Assembly: GCF_964340395.1 (NCBI RefSeq)
Contig: NC_135556.1
Span: forward strand, 21,206,223 to 21,270,222
Direction of reading: 5' to 3'
Length of the DNA stretch: 64,000 nucleotides
Source of the DNA: Glandiceps talaboti
Lineage: Eukaryota; Hemichordata; Enteropneusta; Spengelidae
Positions 1 to 14,244 of the stretch are shown here, in pieces. A program made the position numbers and the translations under genes. The notes under the pieces were generated by a model that saw only the letters and a program-made list of their open reading frames with translations, was not told where the DNA came from and did no database searches. Within the stretch, counting starts at the first letter, position 1. Each line of letters opens with the position of its first letter.

Positions 1-2051
<2,051 letters not shown>

Positions 2052-2155
2052 GAATCTTACAGATAAGGCATACAACCGATGAAATCGTCACTGTTCGTGG
2101 AGTTAAAGCCGATCTCTACCTAGCTATGAATAAAAAAGGAGAGTTGTACACTTCG
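2052..2155 (+). CDS. FGF penultimate coding exon (104 bp)
   Basis: The acceptor AG is at 2050-2051 and the donor GTAAG starts at 2156. The length of exactly 104 bp matches the standard middle coding exon of FGF genes. It enters with two bases completing a codon from the previous exon and ends in phase 0 after ...GELYTS. It encodes 34 residues covering the GVxxxxYLAMNKKGxLY signature strands of the trefoil. Confidence 0.93.
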
Positions 2156-2888
2156 GTAAGCCTGCTTTGATTTTCTCCTTTCCATTCTATCAGTATACAC
2201 TAATGTTAGGAAAGTTCCTGTATGAATTTGGCAGTACATGTTGACGCAAGGTAGTTACATTAACTGATGATATAGCTGCAGCAAGAAAAAGTAACGCTCG
2301 CTGCTAAAGTTTCTTTCGGGTGTTAAGTGACAAGTTATCGAGTTCTGTCCGTGAATAAAGAACATATTATGGGGTCACTAAAATACAATGCCAGACTGAC
2401 ACAAAATTGGGTCAAAACTTGTCCTCAAATGCGAAAAAGTGTACACTTATCTGACACTACACTATTTTTTCATCTCTTTGTTTCAGTTTCAGCATGTTGA
2501 AACTTATGATCAGTTATAGAGTTAGGAATACACAACACATATAATGACTGTCGTCTTTCCAGCCTTTAACTATGCCATTTATTTCATTTATCAATCTATC
2601 TAACAGACAGAAGAAACAAAAAATTGTTTCTTGAAAAGAGAACATGTCAAGAATTGGTTTTACACTTTTGCATCGGCACGGTATCCAAGGAGACGGCGTC
2701 ATCGCCGAAAGTGGTACATCGGATTGCACAAGAATGGGAGACCAAAGTTGGGATCTCGAGCTAAACCACGCCAGGCTGGAACAAAGTTTCTAATTCGACC
2801 GGTAGACCCACAAAAAATCCCCGACTTTTATCCCTTCCAAGTTTCCAAACTTTTATCACCAGCAGTAGATTTTACAGGACAGCACTAA
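2052..2888 (+). CDS. FGF ligand gene, 3' two coding exons (FGF9/16/20-like), 5' partial
   Basis: Partial gene for a fibroblast growth factor, a ligand of FGF receptors that also binds heparan sulfate; it is expected to act extracellularly. Two exons, 2052-2155 and 2607-2888, join in phase 0 across a 451-bp GT-AG intron and encode 127 residues of the beta-trefoil core plus tail. Visible hallmarks are TVRGVKADLYLAMNKKGELY, NCFLKREHVKNWFYTFASARY and WYIGLHKNGRPKLGSR. The basic run RRRRHRR (near residues 60-66 of the visible part) is an obvious candidate for heparan contact. The tail RPVDPQKIPDFY resembles the RPVDPxKxPxxY ending of FGF9/16/20 proteins, and the neighbouring MICU gene supports that subfamily. 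Seen: exons, motifs and splice sites. Inferred: subfamily and function. The N-terminal exon, with any signal peptide, is not visible and probably lies before the window. Confidence 0.93.
2607..2888 (+). CDS. FGF terminal coding exon
   Basis: The acceptor is chosen at 2605-2606 because phase 0 is then kept from the previous exon (TEETKNCFLKREHV...). A second AG four bases later would break the frame. The exon encodes 93 residues and ends at TAA 2886-2888. It holds the conserved Cys (NCF), the ENWYNTY-equivalent KNWFYTF, a basic insertion RRRRHRR before WYIGL, the KNGRPKLG loop and a C-terminal tail of about 20 residues beyond the trefoil. Confidence 0.92.
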   Translation, partial: TEETKNCFLKREHVKNWFYTFASARYPRRRRHRRKWYIGLHKNGRPKLGSRAKPRQAGTKFLIRPVDPQKIPDFYPFQVSKLLSPAVDFTGQH

Positions 2889-3236
2889 CAGGTGTACAAG
2901 ATATCTTATAATAGTAATAATGTTGACAAAAGGCGACAGGGGTCTTTCTTACAGGATGTAACATATTATCCTGCCGGTTATCAGATGGCAAATACACAAC
3001 AAAACAGTATCACTGACAATATAACATTATTCAGCGAGGACAATCTTTCTATACACGGGTAGAGTAACGAAACAAAACGAGTTTTATTTTTGAATATGAA
3101 TCAAAAAGACACGTCTTAACGTAGTTCAAATTATACTTCTAACGTTATTTTTGTAGATTTAATTTTATGTCAAACTAATTTATCAAAACACTGAGAACTG
3201 ACATCAAATATGAAATGGCAATGTATACAATTGCCA

Positions 3237-3281
3237 TGTATGTATGTATGTATGTATGTATGTATGTATGTATGTATGTAT
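3237..3281. repeat. (TATG)n microsatellite
   Basis: About eleven tandem TATG units in the FGF 3' flank. Confidence 0.95.
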
Positions 3282-3429
3282 GCATGTCAGGTTCTTCGCC
3301 TTGGCCACACCTTAAACTACGAATTAACTGAATGGTGATTTAAATGTGTTCATTCTTTGACCATGGGGTAGTATTGAACTGATCCGCAAACCATGTAACA
3401 ACTACACAAGGTGAGGTTGTTCTATATAA

Positions 3430-4210
3430 GTCTGTCGCATAACCATGGGATATTGAATTTTATATCCCTGTTACTCCACAACACTTATAACCATGAAATA
3501 TTGAACTACATACCCACGTCATTTACTCCACAAGTCGTATAACCACGGGATATTGAACTATATACCCCTATCAGTTACTCCACAAGTAGTGTAACCATGG
3601 GATATTGAAATACATACCCCTGTTATTTATTTCACAAGTCTTATAACTTGGGGACGTTGAAATATATGTCCCTTTTAGTTACTGTACAAGTTCTATAACC
3701 ATAGAATATTGAACTAAATATCCATGTCAGTTGCTCCACAAGTAGTACAACCATGGGATATTGAACTTTATACCCATCAGTTACTCTACAAGACTTATAA
3801 CCATGGGATATTGAAATACATACCCATGTCATTTATTTCAGAATCTTATTACTATGGGACATTGAACTATATACCCCCTCAGTTATTCTATAAGACTTAT
3901 AACTGTGGAATATTGCATTTTATACCCATGTCAGTTACTCCACAAGTCGTATAACCACGGGATATTGAAATACATACCCCTGTCATTTATTTTAGAAGTC
4001 TTATAACTGAGGGACATTGAACTATATACCCCAGTCAGTTACTCCACAAGTCTATATCCATGGAATATTGAATTTTACACCCATCAGTTACTCTACAAGA
4101 CTTATAACCATGGGATATTGAAATACATACCCATGTCATTTATTTCAGAAGTCTTATAACTGTGGGACATTGAACTATACACCCGTCAGTTACACCATAA
4201 AAATATAACA
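3430..4210. repeat. ~52-bp degenerate tandem repeat downstream of FGF
   Basis: About 14-15 diverged units share the core TATAACCATGGGATATTGAA, followed by TATACCC..TCAGTTACTCCACAAGTC. Units differ by substitutions and small indels, so the array is fairly old. Short open frames across it are repeat-derived and not genes. Confidence 0.9.
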
Positions 4211-4330
4211 TGGGGTACTGAAATTATATACTTTGGCCAGTGTTTCCAATTATTTCACTTTATAGTTTGACTTCTATTTTTCTTGTACATGTAGTCCTTT
4301 CCTAGAATATGATAAAATAAATTTACAGTA

Positions 4331-7300
4331 CACACCTTCAGTATTATTTGTATTCATAGTATAAAAACCGATTACACAAGATAATCTGAGTCAACGCAGT
4401 GTATTAGAAGTGGTTTACACATACACAAAGAGGTCTGGTAACCATAAATTTGACAGTGTTTAGTGAATTTATTGGAACCCTATAAATGCCATAATATCAC
4501 TTTTATGTTATATATGGAGAGTACTAGATCACTTACTAAATGTAATGTGTTTTGCACATAACATTTAGAATGATATATGAGTCTTTCCATACAAAACAAA
4601 CATAACCAAAGCAAACCATCGACAGACTGCACCCATTTATTTGTTGTCATGGTTACAAGTGAAAGCCCCGTCTCCATCTCAATGATTTGGCCGTGCAACT
4701 TATGTAAATGTCATTTATGAGAACCTCAAACAGTAAATATTTCTTACACCATGTATTAATCTCAACATCAACCAAAATCTCTTACTATGGCTTTGTGAGA
4801 ACAGAAATAAATAATTGCACTAAAAAAAAAAGGCAAGTTTTGCAAAACTGGTTCATATTTATTTCATGATTTTACATTTTCTTAACATGCTAAATCAAAG
4901 AAAGGAAATCAATGATACAAAGTTTACCAAGTTTGAAAAAAAAATTCACTGCTACAATTGCAAGTTATGCAGTCTACAATGTTTGCGATACACAGCAAGC
5001 ATATACATGTACAATATTTTACACAGAATATTCACATTGGTTATAGTATATTCACACTGGTTGCATATTTTGGGGTTTCTGAAATGGCTGTCTCAGACTA
5101 AAAAATTATTACGTTTGGGTATAATGACACTTAACCCCTACTCACTACGCCATATGGTTTGACAAAATGACCACACATACTGACATACGTATATATACAT
5201 GTATGGCACACTGTGCATACAGCCCATAATATCCAACTTCAACTCTATACCACAAGCGTTTATAGTATTCAGGTCAGGTATAAAAGTATACCGTTTTAAT
5301 TGCTTTTAGCCATTACCAGCCCAGTACATGGTTACATGCTCTTGAGGCTATCCATTAATTTTTGAATCTAAAGAACTCATTCAAAATCTAGGGTAATTCC
5401 TTCTCATTGTATAACAAGGATTGATCATCACAAAAAAAACACACCAAAAAACTCTGCTGTTTTTCTCATTTTAACATGATGCGTGTCAACTTGTTCTGTA
5501 TTCCCACATTTTATACTGAAATATATTGTACAAGAATGAACGTTCATGGACTAAATTTCAACTCACAGAGTCAAAGCAATTTTGGTCATGGAAGTGAATT
5601 GTACACTTTCACTAATGGCTCATCAGCACTGTCACAGCATGTGATGACAATCTCCTGAACAGTTCACAACTGATAACGTTGACAAGACATCAGTAAAAAT
5701 TTTGAATTCATTTCCAAAAATTGTTTCTTTTCATTTGTAACATTATTATGCTCTCTGTATATTGCTTGGTTTGTACCACCGAATTTTGAAAACAGCATCC
5801 CAAGTATTAACAACAAAAAGTATGATTAGTAATGTTTATTCTATTAGTTTCAGTATTGAAACACAACAGATGGACAACACAATATACACACTGGATATGA
5901 AATGGAAACCACCCAGGACATGGATTATGTTACTAAAACATCATATTACACAGAGTAGCGTTTCCTATTGACAATATACTTTTAAAGGCCTAAACCTTTG
6001 GTAGTAGCAGCCATTTTAGTAGCAGCCATTTTACATCCATCCATCTAAATGTATTTCTTAAAGTGGCCATATTATGGATGAGAATTTGGCATTTAATTTT
6101 GATTTTTTTTATTTATAAAGCAAGTTTATCATGGCTTCCTACTTGAAAAATCAATGTGAAACAACATAGACCAAGTCTGTGTTTGTAACTCAGTACAAGT
6201 CTGTGTTTGTAACTCAAATACATTGCAAAAAGCTAAAAATTGTGTAAACATGTAAAACGTTTGTTATAGTATGTACAATAACAAATATTTTAAACATTTA
6301 GTAATCTTTTGCAATTAACTGAGTTACAAACAAGGACTTGGCATGTGCTGTTTTACATTGATTTTTTGAAATAGGAAGCCATGATAAAATTGTTTTATAA
6401 TTCACAATCCAAAATAACTACCCAATCCTCATCCATATGGCCACTTTAAAATGGCACAAGCTGGGTATACAAGTTTTGTACTCAAGTGAAAATACTGTAC
6501 TTTAATACATGAAACCTTGAATAAATTATTCTAGTATAATGTTAATGTCCGTGTAAGCCTTGTTATTACCATTCCCTTCTAATTAACATTACTTAATTAT
6601 TTCATTCATTTATTTATTTATCAATTAATATTATAATGACCTTCTAGCACAGTTGATTGCATAGTAGAGAGATTTCCTGGACATTTTGATACTTGTAATA
6701 AATTATGTCATCGGATTGCTTACAAGTTATATCTTAATACATGCATCAAGTTTGTGTTCAGTCAATTGCAAATGATGGCAAAGTATGCATCAGTACGTAC
6801 AATACTATGAGTGTCTTTTAATTATACAGCAAAACTCATGTGTATAAACAAAACTTGTGTGTCCCTTTGATTTGATACTAATTGGACGAAAGTGCTAATC
6901 AGAATTATTGTTGATAATACTCGGCTGAACGTCTGTCTTTTTACATGACGTGTCTGAGCGTTGCAACCCAAGAGGTGTTTTTGAAAGTAGGGCTGTGTAA
7001 AAGGTTAAACCAGGTCACTGAATGATATTTTATCCCAACCCATATATATTACCTTTATTTCTCTCACCTGAAATTTTTACAAATAATTTCCATAATTTGT
7101 CATTTGTTGGGTCTTTTTTTTTCCCCCAGTAATAACTTACATGTAAATTTTATATTGTAAAGTAAAACAAATCATAGGAGCCAATGTAATGAAATAAACA
7201 TATGAACAGATGTAATATGCATTCTACAGAAAGACATGCCTCTGGCGAAAAAGGCAACTGAATCTCTACAGACAAATGAATGAACACCCACTCCTTCGGC

Positions 7301-7967
7301 ATTAAGTCTGGCTGGCTGCTATGAGTTTTACTAGATTTCAGAATGAATATCCTGTCGATGTTAATATATGGAGTAAAATAATGCAAGAAAAAAAAATGAG
7401 TAAAATGTACGACATAGATATAGTCATCACAGTGCTTAAATAGTTTTAGAAAAGAAAGGAGACTATCAACAAGGTGGCTGGATTCTTTTCTCATTAGTGC
7501 AAAAAAAAAATTGTAGTAATTAATCATAACTATCACCTCTTGTTTATTTCTAAATTTCATGGTGCAGTAAATAATATAGGGCAACAGAAACGTGCATTCA
7601 GAGTTTCTGCCAAATGTATTTATGAAGAAACAACTGATATTTGAACTGTTCTCTTGAGCTGAGTAGATTAATTTAGTCTCAACAGATTGGTAGACCAGTA
7701 CTTGAGTGTCATATAGTAGAAATGTAAGATTTCTTTCCCAGACAAGCTGTTAATATGATATCCCTAATGCTCTCTCCCCTCACATTATTTAAGTTTTAGT
7801 GAAGCTCTTGTTATCGTTAACAGTCTACTACAAGGGTTACATGTTAGTATTCATAGTTTAATTATGCCGTGTTTAGAATTGTGAAAAGTGTAGGTGATGA
7901 TGTGTACTTTAAAGCTTTGATACAGACGTCGTCATCGTAGATAGCTGAACAGATGATGTTAGAACTC
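4331..7967. other. FGF-MICU intergenic DNA and MICU 3' UTR
   Basis: There is no recognisable exon between the tail-to-tail FGF and MICU genes. The right part (below 7968) should include the MICU 3' UTR. Minus-strand AATAAA hexamers occur at 7543-7548 and 7054-7059 and are candidate polyadenylation signals. A ~390-bp foldback element occupies 6057-6450. Confidence 0.45.
6057..6450. mobile_element. ~394-bp foldback (long inverted repeat) MITE, family FB-1
   Basis: The left arm begins CTTAAAGTGGCCATATTATG and the right arm ends CATATGGCCACTTTAAA. The arms are inverted copies of each other over nearly the whole element and meet at a palindromic centre near 6272 (TTGTTATAGTATGTACAATAACAA). There is no coding capacity. 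A single arm of the same family is present at 9905-10093. Confidence 0.85.
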
Positions 7968-8039
7968 TCATCTTGATTTCATTTCATGTTTGACACAGCT
8001 TTTCCAGCCTTCCCAACCTTCATATTTCATCAGATGATA
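7968..8039 (-). CDS. MICU terminal coding exon
   Basis: The acceptor TTGCAG precedes 8039. The exon encodes YHLMKYEGWEGWKSCVKHEM and then KSR before a TGA at 7968-7970. The single Cys aligns with the C-terminal Cys through which MICU1 and MICU2/3 form a disulfide heterodimer (family knowledge). Confidence 0.93.
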   Translation of the reverse strand, partial: YHLMKYEGWEGWKSCVKHEMKSR

Positions 8040-11000
8040 CTGCAAGATAAGAAGGAAACATCTTTGACCTGAGATGGAAAGGTCACCATGATGTTCTTAC
8101 GGTAGTGCAAACCAGAAAGTAGTACAGAAGTGACACCTTGGGCATTTTAGAGATGTTATCATGTGAGTTGAGGTCATCAAACTGCCTCACAGAATGTCAC
8201 TGGTACTTAATACTATTAAATGGCTTGTAAAGAATTATAGCTTGAAACTTCACAATTTATAATCATGAAATGTGAGTGGTGGTTGGTTTTCACTAAATAA
8301 TGACCAACATCAAATATCATTTTTTCAACATATTTTTTTCTGCTATTCTATAATCTATAGCTATGATTTACCTAAAATACAATTCAGAAGATATACAACA
8401 TCCTGTGAATGAATGACATTATATTGACAATTCTAACCCCAAAAATGCTAAAGTTACAGCAATTGCAGTTTTAAGTCCTATACTTTCAACAATATTAATT
8501 TTCATGGTTTTTTTTCGCTATTTCATACGAGGACAGCTATAGTTTAAATATATGTAATTCAGTCAATGTATTTCAGGATACACAAAATCAAGTGAAAGAA
8601 CGTCATTACATTGACAATTCTACACAAAAAAATGCTCATGTTACAGCTAATGCAGTTTCAAATCCTATTTCAAACAATATTAATCAACGCTGCTATGCTG
8701 TTACTAGTGTGACAGATCCAGTCATGGGTCACCTTGCTGTAAGCAATCACTTGCTACCCACACATTAAGTGGAAACAACACTAGAATTTAAATGTCAGGC
8801 TAAGCTGTTACTACATTTAGAAATGTTGTACACTGGGCCATTATTGAATCTTTACTTTAAATTCATGATATCAAATTATTTGACAGTAAGAATTACATAA
8901 CCATGCATAAGATTTGACTGACTGACTACATAATTTACTTACTCTAAATCCTCTATGGACTCTGTCTTTCATTACGCCAATGAATTCTTTATCACTAAGT
9001 TTACCATCACCTGTGATAATACAAAACATTGGGCTGGGCAGTTAGTACATGTATGTACATATATATATACATTAGAATATTGTTCTATTAAGTTAACAAA
9101 AAAACAGCGTGACAGCTTGGAATCAGCCTGTCTAGTGGCTGATTCTGTGACCTATACTAAATCTGTTCACTGTTTACATGTGTAATTATATTAATTTGAA
9201 TGAATGCAGCTGAGTACCGATTCGGCCAGTAGACAGGCTAGCTGTGAATGGAAGGTGAGAGTCTATTACTATTGTATAGTACATAAAATACACTCCACTT
9301 TATCAACCAAAGTCTATTTTATAATAAATTCGTTTCATAGATAATAACGGCACAAGAAGTGTTTGCAGTTTCTGATTTAATCACAGTTTATCAATTTGGC
9401 AAAGTTGTCACCACATCATTATTCAATCTGCAGAAGTGTCGAGGATAGGACAGGAAAGTCGTCTTGCTACTCAAAACAACAGCAAGTCCAGTAGGATATG
9501 TAATTCCTACACAATAAAGTTGACAAAACTTGCAAGTTGCACTAAAAATTTCTCTTGAAAATAGTTTGAAATGCTCATTAATCTATGCAAGTTAAGTCTG
9601 TGATACACTTGTAGTCAGGTTATAATTTTCAATAGTAAAGCTACTGAAATTAAACGTAAATAAGTCAGCTTACCATCTTTGTCAAAGATTTGGAAAACAG
9701 TATTGACTACATGGGGTGCTATATCATGACCAGTTGATATCTTGACAGCTCTCATGAATTCACCTGTCAATAGTTAATACAAATTATTCATATAGTAAAC
9801 AATGATTAAAGTCATGTAACTGACACATGGTACAGACACAAAAGTCAATTAGGGGGTTCACACATAGTTGTGTCCACTCTGAGTAGACTCTACTAGTCTC
9901 TAGTCTTAAAGCGGCCATATGGATAAGGATTGGGTATTTATTTTTGATTTTTAAAATATAAAACAATTTTATCACGGCGCCCTACTTGACTTGAAAAAAA
10001 CAATGTGAAACAGCATATGCCAAGTCCTTGTTTGTAACTCAAAAGATTGCAAAAAGATTACTAAATGTGTGAAATGTTTCTTATTGTACTTACTTTGTGA
10101 TATTGGTTGGTTAGCTATGGTATACATTCTCATGGCTATACTGAAATCATCCAAGTTGTTCAGAAACTGACAGAAATCTTTGAACTCTTCAAATGTGATC
10201 CCCTGAAATCAACAAGTTAGTAAATCAACAAACGTTTATCTATTCATAATAAATTCATGTCTTATTGACCTATACAGTTTTCCACAAGTTTCTTTTTTTC
10301 ATAGCAGGTTAATTTCGGTACTCTAAGCTTGAAATGTTCACTTGAGTAAACAAACATAGGTTAATTCGGTACTCTTAGTTTGAAATGTTCACTTTAGTAA
10401 ACAAACATAGACCAAACACATTCTCTGGTGAAACAGTGCCCTCTATGGTGGTAATCACATAGTTCAGAACTAATCTACTCTTAAAAGATATCAACAAAGT
10501 AAGTTCAACACTGACACAAGAGATGCAACACTTAATGATTTGAAATGTTCACTTTTGTAAGCAAACATAGTACAATTTTCCCAAACACATTCTCTGGTGA
10601 AACAGTGCCCTCTATGGTGGTAATCACATAGTTCAGAACTAATCTACTCTTGAAAGGCAACAAAGTCAAGTTCAACATTGACACGAGACGCAACACTTCA
10701 GATTATTATATGAGATGGTGTAACTTTGGTATACTGACATAGAACTGAAGGACACTTAGCCAAGTCTTAATAACAACTTTAGTTCAGGCATGGATGAATT
10801 AGTATCCGTGGTTCACAAAAAAGCCAAGAATAACTATTTTATTAAGCCTGCCCTGTACTGTAGGAGCCCTGATTCCTATGTGCATAATATCATTCATGTT
10901 ACCTGATTTCCAAAATGGGCTGAGGTAAATGATTTTTTTATTTGTTCTAGTGTTCGCTTGTCCTGTATATTAAAACTGATTCTAAAATTGAGAAACTTGA

Positions 11001-14000
11001 GTAGATTCACATGATTATATTATACTCAGAACACCAACCATCCTAAAAATTGCCACTGACTCTGATAACGACGATAGTGATGACTTAAATGACATCTCAA
11101 GTTCAATATGAGTGTGAATTCACTAACCATGCTCACATACAAATATCTCTCAATAAAATGGTGAACACTTAGCATAAAGTGACTTATTAGGTGTATCCAA
11201 ACTTAAATGAATTGTTGCATTCAAAGACAGAAATCACAACTTAGTAGGGTAGACATGTTAAATGAGAATAGAGCAACCACCTGAAACATTCACATGCTTT
11301 GTGACAAGTCAGAGTCAATCTACCCTTATGGTGAATTATCAGCCTTTCAGAAGAACAGCGCCCTCTAGTTCTCTGGTTACAACCATTATTATGTTGCTAA
11401 GTTCTGAACCATGTCCAGTATTAGTTTTATCAGGATAAACTTCTAGTATTGAAATAATGTGGACCACCCATATTCTTGCAATACACCACTTGAGGGCGCT
11501 ATTTACTAGAAGGCGTGTTCTTCAGACTTTGCAGTCATAGCGCCAATGACCACAATGTTACCTGTTACTGCATTCCACCCAGATGAGAGTACACCAACTT
11601 AAACCACTTAGTGCATCCGAAAATGGGAAAAAATCTGATACATTACTTTTTCATGATGTACCTGTCCATTGTCAATTCTAGTCTTCAATCTCTGTAGGTA
11701 TTCATCCTTGTCTGTCTCTGCTGCATTGGTATATCTCAGTAAGATCTCAGCAAATTCTTCTTCATTTATGACTGGCATGCCTTTGGAGAAATGCAGGAAG
11801 TGGTACAGTCAAGGAAATAATTCTTGTATATAACCTGTACAGTTGAGTTTTGTTATCACACATACATGCCATTCTCATATTATTTTCACTGGGTTCAAAT
11901 GCTTCCAATTTAACTTTGAAAGTCTCTCAATTTTTGGAATAAACCTTTCTAGGAATTATCGTTATCTGCTACTGTCACTTTCCATCTGTATTTGTAAATG
12001 CAGTTCACCGACAGACTTCAATATAACTTGTGATGGAAACTTTCTTATTAATTTAACAACTGGATTTTTCAACATTTCATGGCTGACCAATTCATAAAGT
12101 GTATTTTCCAGTTGTTGTCTTTTTAATCAAACATTTATTCCTGGACTCTTCTGGTGTGTTTTGATACACCATGACTTTGTAGAAGCATAGAGACTTAACA
12201 ACCACTGCCAGACAACAAAGCTGCATACAGCACACAATATCTTATGAAATAGTTGGCACTATTATAGGGAGAAAGATTGGGGCATGGCATGACCATTGAA
12301 ATAACAAACATTTTACTTTTCCCTACATGAGACATACGATGTAATGTTTAGATTTTAGATTTTTAGACACTAAAAGGATATCTCAAGTTCAAGCACTTCT
12401 GTTTGTAAATTATCCATGAATCTGTAAAATAAAAATAAAGTGAAAAGTTACTGAACATGAACATGGGCATACACAAGCACATGAAGACACACTAACACAC
12501 ATAAAATGATAAAGACAGGAACAGGCATACTGAAGAGCAGGTGCAGAGACGGTGGACAGGCAGACAGGTGGACAGAGACAGACGATTGGTGAACAGATAG
12601 GTGGACAGATGGAAACAAGTGGACAGACAGACAATAGCTGAACAGACAGGTCGACAGAGATGAACAGACAGACAGACAGACAGACAGACTAAATATCATT
12701 TTACATTCATCGTCAGACTCAGCTACATTCTATAAAGTTTTCTGACATACAAAATCTTGAATTAAATCATCTTTTTTTTTCTTATCAGGTAGTTAACAAA
12801 ATGATGGTACAATTTCTTACTTGAAGAAAGTGTTGAAATCCAGACTATCTGTTCCTTTGCGTCCAAAGAGATGAACCATCAATGTAGTCTTGGGTGGACC
12901 TTGGGGGCACTATGAGAGTTAGACAACATTACATAATTGATGGTCAATTATTGCAAATAATTGTATATAGATTTGAAAACATTGTTTTTATGAGGTGTAG
13001 ATAACAAGGTATATAGCAGAGTATAGACGTGATTCAGAATCTATTTATTATAATAGTTCCAGCATGTTGCTTATAACAACGCAGCAGAGTATGGATACAA
13101 ACCATTAAATTCTACTTTTCAATTGCATCATATCTACAATAGAAAGATAGCTAGGAAGGGATTGCAATGCTTTAATAATAGTCTAATTACTTACTCACTG
13201 GGAAAGTATTCACAGTATGAATATTAACTGCACTATATATACCATTACATAGCAGAGTATCATCAATGGTTGAGGTGTGTATGGTTGTGTTGTTTGTACA
13301 TAGTGTGTGTATGTACCTGTACCTTGCCTACCTTCAATATCTGAACATGGTCTCAATGTAAGCTATATCAAGGCCAAGTTACACAGGGTGATGCATGAAG
13401 CAATTTGTTGCATGTGATGAATTGCTTAGTGTGTTACTCATTGAATTGTCTTGTGTAACTCAGCCCTTAAAGCTGCTGTTCTACTTGTAGGCTATGTGTA
13501 TATAATGGGTCTAGTATTGAAGTTAATATCATATTTTCTGAATTAGAGCCACGGATTTACTTCTCTTTGATGATTAGTACACAAGACTATTACACCGAAA
13601 ACAGAATAAAGGTGTCCATAACTCATCAAATATCTCTGTTGACGTTTTAAATTATTACTGATGGTTATTTGTCTGTAAGGTACGCCATGACAGGGCGCCC
13701 TCACACATCGGTTAACCCCTCCCTATCTGTGAGTACATTTGTCAAGTTATGACATGTTAAATTAATTTTTCTAGTTGGCTTATCAAATGTTAGGTTCATT
13801 CACAACTAGCTTACACTCAGATTCATTTGACTCCAAATCAGTTATTTTAATCTTGGTGAGATGTTTTAACCATAGACATGAAGTAATTAATATATCAATT
13901 AGACTATACAGGAATTCATTTCTTGAAACATCACACTTGCATATTCCAAATCATGCTATTTTACTCAACAAATCACCTTTCCAGGGAAATACAAATTGTT

Positions 14001-14199
14001 TTTTTAAATAGAACATGAACGCAACACCTTTCCAGATACAGCTGATTGCAAAATACACTGTAATATGTCTGTCTTAGTTCATTTTCAACTCCAAAATTTA
14101 AAAAGAAATTCAAAAAGAAATGGTGCAATTTATGAAGTGTGCTCTTGTAGTGAAGCATAAAAAGGTCATGGTGTTACTTTCCAATATGTGTTGTCATTT

Positions 14200-14244
<45 letters not shown>

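Larger units (their letters stand above)
2889..4330 (+). other. FGF 3' flank and probable 3' UTR
   Basis: Non-coding sequence after the FGF stop. It contains a TATG microsatellite (3237-3281) and the ~52-bp tandem repeat described separately. An AATAAA hexamer lies at 4317-4322 just beyond the tandem array. The true end of the transcript cannot be fixed from sequence alone. Confidence 0.4.

Noticed and set aside
7150-7584. 144-codon minus-strand frame downstream of the MICU stop
   Set aside because: Lies in the probable MICU 3' UTR; Phe/Ile/Tyr-rich AT-driven composition with no recognisable motif.
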